From positions 76,303,017 to 76,367,016 of the forward strand of contig NC_051849.1 of the NCBI RefSeq assembly GCF_905115235.1: DNA of 64,000 nt. The letters run 5' to 3'. The notes beneath the pieces were generated by a model, which did not search any database, was not told the origin of the DNA, and saw only the letters and a list, made by a program, of their open reading frames with translations. Every line of letters starts with the position of its first letter. Position 1 is the first letter of the stretch. The position numbers and the translations under genes were made by a program. Below are positions 58,910 through 64,000 of this stretch, piece after piece. This stretch comes from Hermetia illucens (Eukaryota > Arthropoda > Insecta > Diptera > Stratiomyidae).

Positions 58910-60140
58910 ATCTAGACAAAAAATGCTTTAGAATAGAAACAGTACTACTCGCTAAGTGTATATGAAATGCGGAACAGAAGCGTGCGAGAGCTTTTTCATT
59001 TGTACACCAAGTATTCAAATGTAATGTAGTTGTAACACAGTCCCAAAAACAGTTGGTCCTAAGTCTGGGTGTAAAGAAAAGTGCAAAAAATTGGTCAACT
59101 GCAAATAGAGCTGCTAAGATCTGGATTACACGTTAAGCCAGTCTGATTTCTACGATTGCGTTACATCCTTATGTGGGGTATATCGCATCATTATTTTCAA
59201 CTACAAGTAACGGATCCAAACCCGCTTCTGCCAACTTTATTAACGGAAACGGTTTTGGATTTTGTGACATAACTTCCCTTAAGCGCTCTAAACACAGGTT
59301 TTCGTTAACTATTTTCGGTTTATTGAATTGTTCGTCAATGCCTCTATAATGCCCTAAAAGCTTGCACTTGCAAAATGGAATAGCGTATGTGACAGAGTAC
59401 TGCCTTATGGGATTCTGCTTTGCCCAGAGTCGAAAGCAGTCCATTCTCTTTCAAACTTTCGATATTTTTTTTGGTTGCATTCCATGATTATTTCAACAAT
59501 ACCAGCAAAAAGGAATAGGTTCCTGTTCACGCATTCAAAATAGGTACCTCTCTTCAATCATCCCCTTCTTCCACGTCTTAATAAAAAGATCTCGTTTTCC
59601 CAGCCGCAATGCTTTTTGGTATTCAGATCTGTGATCTAGGATGTTGGCAAAAATAAACACAACCTTCTTTAGTTTAAAAGAGTATGATAATAAATGCAAG
59701 TACACTTCCTTCTCAGCTACTGTATGTTCCATGCCGACTCTATATGCCTCTCAATTGGTAAAGAAAATAGATCATAACATTAATAGATTCGTAACAATAC
59801 CCGTCAGTGGTACTGTGTTATGTATCTGTATACACAATCATCACCACACATTTATTGCCAAGCGACAGCGTTACAAATCAAAAATTTACTTGAAGTAAAG
59901 AAGCTGCCCATAGGCCCCATAGGCCAAAGCCAGCCAACAAAACAGGGAAGCGATCCTCGGCGCCAGCATCGCAAAAAGTGTGATACATAATTCACCTAAA
60001 TTTGAATGAACCTTGATGTAACGTACATGATGAATAATAATGGAAGCGGCGTTGGGAAAGGTGTGGCTATGGGTCGCAAGATACGGACTTGGCATAAATA
60101 TAATTATAATTTCTTCCCTCCAATATAAAGCATTTGGATT
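58910..60140. other. Unassigned stretch with minus-strand open frames
   Basis: Minus-strand frames at 60095-59886 (hydrophobic C-terminus, ITLFAMLAPRIASLFCWLAL), 59732-59535 and 59444-59169 (91 codons from an ATG after an in-frame stop: MDCFRLWAKQNPIRQYSVTY, ending LAEAGLDPLLVVENNDAIYP) follow one another. The last looks protein-like in composition. Whether they are exons of one gene or chance frames is undecided; I recognise no family. Confidence 0.3.
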
Positions 60141-60423
60141 TGAAGCTAAATTGAAAATTGAACGTAAAACTAAGGGTTAAGAAGGCCTGTATAGCGTTCT
60201 ATACCTCCAACGGGACCCTTGTAAAGAAATGCAGTTTCCGGCCAAGGATAGTTCTCTGGATGTACCGAGCTATTGTACGTCCCATCCTAATGTACGGCTT
60301 TATTGTATGGTGGTAGGCCGTGAGCAAAACGTGCAATAGAACGAAGCTTAATAGGATTGAAAGAACCGCATTCGCAGGTGTCACCGGGGCTCTGCAGATG
60401 CTCTCGAGTACATCCCCCTAGAT

Positions 60424-60720
60424 CATAATAATAATTGTTGGCGCAACGATCCATGTTGAATCAGGGCCTTGAAGTGTGTTAGAGCACTTCATTCAAGATC
60501 GTAACGATACACTACAAGATTACAGTACCCTGTAGGAGGCAATGTAGCCAGCATTGCGCTCGCCTAAGATTATTAACCTGATTTGACTCAGGTACTCATT
60601 CACAGCTGAGTCGACTGGTATCCGACGTCATATCACGATACAAATTCCACTGCCACCAGTAAGATTTGAACCTCCCATAGACCTCCACATTAAATACGTT
60701 ATAGCGTGGAGCCCTGTCAG
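60424..60720 (-). mobile_element. tRNA-derived SINE, copy 2
   Basis: Reverse-oriented. The B box GGTTCAAATCT reads on the minus strand at about 60662-60672. The body contains 'aggaggcaatgtagccagca', 'gactcaggtactcattcaca', 'gctgagtcgactggtatccg' and 'cacgatacaa'. The 3' tail is (ATT)n, seen as (ata)n at 60424-60435. It is longer than copy 1 by the segment 'cagggccttgaagtgtgtta' and following. It lies within LINE sequence. Confidence 0.7.
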
Positions 60721-60865
60721 ACTATGTGAGTCCGAATGCTGGACAGCGAAACCTTGCGCTATAATAGTATCCTAGACGAAGTACCTTGGGAAGTCTGGGC
60801 ATTCCCCATCGACTATGCCACACGCAAGCTGAACTTCGTGAGAAACTTTGCTATGTACTTTCCAA

Positions 60866-61133
60866 CCAGGGCAGAGTGGAAGGCCGCCGACAGTATTCTT
60901 CAACGACGGATCAAAGAGTTTTCTCGAATATGCACAGTGTATCCGAACCGCACAGTCTCCCAGATTTCACCAGTATATTCCCAACGAAAGTACTGGCAGA
61001 GTGGAAGGCCGCCCGCAGTATTCTTCACCAACTTATCAAAAATGGCCTGTGGTGTTTTGTCGGATATACAGTGTATCCGAACCGTGCAATTTCCCAGATT
61101 TCACCAGTGAATTTTAAGCGGAAGTACTGGCGG
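60866..61133. repeat. Imperfect tandem duplication, unit about 125-135 bp
   Basis: 'gcagagtggaaggccgcc' occurs at 60871 and 60996, 'cagtattcttca' follows each, 'cagtgtatccgaaccg' and 'cccagatttcaccagt' recur at the same spacing, and 'aagtactggc' ends each unit. Two units lie inside LINE sequence. Confidence 0.8.
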
Positions 61134-61569
61134 TACTGCAAGCCTGTCGATTGCGCTGAAAAGTCTGGGCGGCACGCTCAAAACATATTGCGGAAAATGA
61201 GCGGGCTGGCCAGGTGGGGCCCTGCTATTAGCAGTCCTTTGGCGGGTACAGCCTGTGTCTCGCTGCTGAGTTTGAAAGGTGGAATCTACTCGCATTAATT
61301 ATCAGCCGCGGACCTCAAATCGCGAATGCTCACCACCTGTGCCAAATCAAGGATGATTTGGCCCGCCTATAACAAAAGCCGATCACGAGAGCTCTGTGCC
61401 AGATGCGTGCAAATGCATACAAGACTACGGGGCACTGGCCTATAGGGAATCATGCCTCCGGACTGACATACTCTACAATCCACATTTCCGAAACTGCCAA
61501 GAAGAGGGAAATCCTCAGGCACTCCCTTTGCAATTGCCCAGCTCTAGCTAGTCATATAACATAAAAAGG

Positions 61570-62250
61570 CCCTACATACTTGGTTAAAGTTTAAACTAGA
61601 AATAATTCGCCAATTAACTCCCGTCAGTCTTCACTACCCTACATTCAGACACGCAGAATGTATTCTTTCAATCCAACTCACTGACTATAACGCTAACAAA
61701 AATGTTAAAACGTATTCTTCCAAAGAGAAAATTTGGCATTCAGCACGGGTAGGCCGGTGCCTTTCCACATCAAATGGAGAGGCTATATCTTAAAGAGGTC
61801 AAATTCTTCGCGACTACACTTGTACATCCAACACTGAAGATCTCTTATGCCACTTTCCAATTAGCTAAACGCACGGTGAAGTTTTTAAAACACCCTTGCC
61901 CCTTAGTTCCCCCCGAGTGTCCGGAAACTATTATTGCCATAGAACCGCCCTCCCCCCCCCATCAAAACCCTACATTTCATCCCACACTCCCATCTTACAA
62001 CACCCATCCAACTATTTAAAATGCAACAATAAATGCAACTCCCTTGAACCCCAGAAATCTACAATAAAACTTCATAAATATACACTAAACAATAATTATT
62101 TCTTTCAATTTGCATCCATAAAATTAGTTATCACGCTACACACAAACATATTTTTCGGCTTAAATGCAACCCAACTTATTCTTGTCAAAACCAGATCGTT
62201 TTTAAAATATTCTAACAAAAGACCTTAAAACACAAGAGACTATTCAAAAT
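61570..62250. other. Intergenic, no recognised feature
   Basis: C-rich then AT-rich sequence. It includes the region downstream of the minus-strand gene at the right edge; no perfect AATAAA was found on the minus strand close to its stop. Confidence 0.4.
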
Positions 62251-62256
62251 AAATAA

Positions 62257-63999
62257 TTAAGAAATCAGTGCGCACTTTTTTCTTAGCACCTCCATTTTAT
62301 CCTGAATCAGGGGATTCAGTGCTTCTGTGAGCGATTTAACTGGCTTGGAATATTCAATCTGTACACAATACGCTTCATCGTTAGCGAACGTCTTTTCATA
62401 TCGTAAAGTGGCTTGAGAAAATTTAGGCAAAGTCTTAAATAAATAGTAAAGTATTTTGTATGGAATAGACTGAGTTTTCGGTTCTGGATCGTCTGATGAG
62501 AATTCAAACTGTTCAATTGTTTTAACTAATCTCAAGACAGAACCCCATTCTTTGTTTGATAATCCTAGCAATATTTGCAAAGTGTTCCCTAGAATTTTTA
62601 ACGTATGAAGACGTCCCATAGTAAATTTTATGATGACTTTCGCCGATACCTCTTTCGAACATTCCATGAACGTTGTGTTGCTTTTATAAAATAATTTTCT
62701 AACATCTTTCCCGAGATTCACGCTGTTTACGTCAAGATATGTGAGATAGGCAAAGTTTCGAGGTTCAATTGGAGTGTAGAAGTTCATTTGATATCCTAAG
62801 CCATTAGACATACGGTCGTTATTTTCTTGATTTTCAATAACACGAGACATTTGTAACATTCTTGTGTTTTCGTTCTCGCGTACGAGTTCTTGGCTTTTTC
62901 TATTATTGTCCGCCTCATCAGAAGGAATAGGAATATTGCAAACGTAAGTTAGATCAGCATTCAACAACTGCGAATGAGTAGGAGGAGAGGGATCGGGACT
63001 CGTATCTTCAATTAAGTAATCGCGATCTACAGTGCTTTCATGGGGTAATTTTTCGCTTAAATAACCTTCGTTTTTAGCTGATGATTCAAAGGATAACTGC
63101 TTTCTACTTTTAGTTGTTACTGACACCGATTCAGGCGCAAGCTGAGAAAAACTTTGTCCTGGTTCAGATGTAGATTCCCTTGAAGGGCTCTGTGTGATTT
63201 GCTTTTCAACCGCTATTTGAGATTTAGTTGAGTTTTCCTTCGCAGCAGTCTGAATAGCAACACCATCTACCTGCTCAGACGATGGAGGAATTTCTTCGTT
63301 CGACGTACTCAAATTCGGGGTTAAATTTGTATGCTCATTACTACAAGAAATATTTTCATCACTGCCTAAACTGGACATTATTGGAGTCGATAATTGTGAT
63401 TTCGGCATTGAAATACCACCAGTCAACACATTTTCTTCATCAGTATTTAACAAGTATTGTTTAACTTCATTTAGCTGAGTTATTGAAAGATTTTCTCCAA
63501 AACTTGTATAGAATAATTCATTAGTAACACTTTTGTTCTTCGAATCAATATCCGGATCAATATCGTCGATAGAACTATTTATTTTCTCGGAGTTTTGAGG
63601 ACCTCTGTTAACAAGTTGAGATGTTTGCATTTGTGTACTAACGAGCGCTTTGGCTTTGACTAATGAGAGATTTCCGTTTTCCTGTGTTGTGTTATTATTA
63701 CCAGCATGAATTTTAGCACCTGCATTATTACTTGAATCTGCACTTTGACTATCACGCATATTTAGTCGGGGGGGAATTCTGGGCAAGACATACACATTCT
63801 GAGATTCTATGATCTCGGCCATTTCCTTTCTTTGCAAGTTGTATTCGCCCGAATCACCAAGAATGAATATATCCCTTTGCAGGTAGTCGAGACATTCGAC
63901 ATCTTCGCCATACGATAGGTCTATTTCCTGTTTTATTTCTTGTTTCAATGTCATTTCAGAAATACCGTTTTCAGTTTGCTGTGCATTATTTACTGAGTT
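62257..63999 (-). CDS. Unrecognised large protein, C-terminal part, open at right edge
   Basis: The minus-strand frame is open from the window edge to the stop TAA at 62257 (at least 580 codons). An internal ATG at 63954 is preceded by open frame (SVNNAQQTENGISE), so the true start lies outside. The first about 390 residues are acidic and Ser/Asn/Gln/Thr-rich, with no domain, and include KQEIKQEID (psi-KxE, SUMO-like sites). The last about 170 look folded: NFAYLTYLDVNSVNLGKDVR, KVIIKFTMGRLHTLKILGNT, KEWGSVLRLVKTIEQFEFSS, ending EVLRKKCALIS. A long disordered part plus a small C-terminal domain suggests a nuclear or adaptor protein; no family is recognised. Confidence 0.8.
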   Translation of the reverse strand, partial: NSVNNAQQTENGISEMTLKQEIKQEIDLSYGEDVECLDYLQRDIFILGDSGEYNLQRKEMAEIIESQNVYVLPRIPPRLNMRDSQSADSSNNAGAKIHAGNNNTTQENGNLSLVKAKALVSTQMQTSQLVNRGPQNSEKINSSIDDIDPDIDSKNKSVTNELFYTSFGENLSITQLNEVKQYLLNTDEENVLTGGISMPKSQLSTPIMSSLGSDENISCSNEHTNLTPNLSTSNEEIPPSSEQVDGVAIQTAAKENSTKSQIAVEKQITQSPSRESTSEPGQSFSQLAPESVSVTTKSRKQLSFESSAKNEGYLSEKLPHESTVDRDYLIEDTSPDPSPPTHSQLLNADLTYVCNIPIPSDEADNNRKSQELVRENENTRMLQMSRVIENQENNDRMSNGLGYQMNFYTPIEPRNFAYLTYLDVNSVNLGKDVRKLFYKSNTTFMECSKEVSAKVIIKFTMGRLHTLKILGNTLQILLGLSNKEWGSVLRLVKTIEQFEFSSDDPEPKTQSIPYKILYYLFKTLPKFSQATLRYEKTFANDEAYCVQIEYSKPVKSLTEALNPLIQDKMEVLRKKCALIS

Positions 64000-64000
64000 T

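Larger units (their letters stand above)
60150..61560 (+). mobile_element. LOA/R1-like LINE, C-terminal part, with SINE insert and internal duplication
   Basis: The + strand reads FRPRIVLWMYRAIVRPILMY, NRTKLNRIERTAFAGVTGAL (RT end, 60230-60400). After the SINE it reads SLPDFTSIFPTKVLAEWKAA (RNase H-like, near 60940-61010), and YKTTTGHWPIGNHASGLTY then AKKREILRHSLCNCPALA with the terminal knuckle (61410-61550). Frames are broken. Family placement is by motif recall. Confidence 0.6.

Noticed and set aside
60655-60720. tRNA-like B box read as an independent tRNA gene
   Set aside because: No complete cloverleaf forms, and the box belongs to the SINE whose body and tail are present.

Overview
This window reads as nuclear DNA of a fly (Diptera). 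It is AT-rich, has short GT-AG introns, a eukaryotic tRNA-Val with a Pol III terminator, a fly-type glycogen debranching enzyme gene, and repeats carrying the (GTCY)n stretch of dipteran mini-me elements. A repeat-rich brachyceran such as a soldier fly would fit, but the species is a guess.

The main gene is AGL (glycogen debranching enzyme), + strand, 30.4-55.6 kb. I could join 16 common coding exons (40640-55555) in frame, and all catalytic residues of both active sites are present. Two alternative first coding exons lie far upstream, at 30409-30618 (transmembrane segment, basic tail) and 30854-31162 (Ser/Pro-rich). Both end in phase 0 and join the common exon at 40640. Its introns are packed with transposon fragments. 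A GC-richer island with a splice donor at 11930/11931 may be a distal 5' exon of this or another gene.

To the right of AGL is the 3' part of an unrecognised small + strand gene (about 58068-58705, poly(A) signal at 58886). At the right edge is a large, open, unrecognised - strand coding region (62257-63999) that runs out of the window. At the left, a tRNA-Val(CAC) gene (4637-4709, -) is intact.

Most of the rest is mobile DNA: LINEs of several clades (RLE-type R4/Dong-like at 1-1990 and 22.4-22.7 kb; R1/LOA-like; RTE-like; CR1/Kiri-like; I-like), two Tc1/mariner-superfamily transposase remnants (8.25-8.72 and 49.6-50.5 kb), many copies of a mini-me-like element, a tRNA-derived SINE (two copies, each lying inside LINE sequence), and a short hairpin repeat seen at four places. 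Some nesting can be read directly: a CR1-like LINE with an (AAAT)n tail sits in an RTE-like LINE, flanked by the 5-bp duplication ATTAC.

No CRISPR array, operon, rRNA or confident LTR element was seen. LINE boundaries are read by eye from translated motifs and are approximate; AGL splice sites are given to the base from frame and GT-AG consistency.
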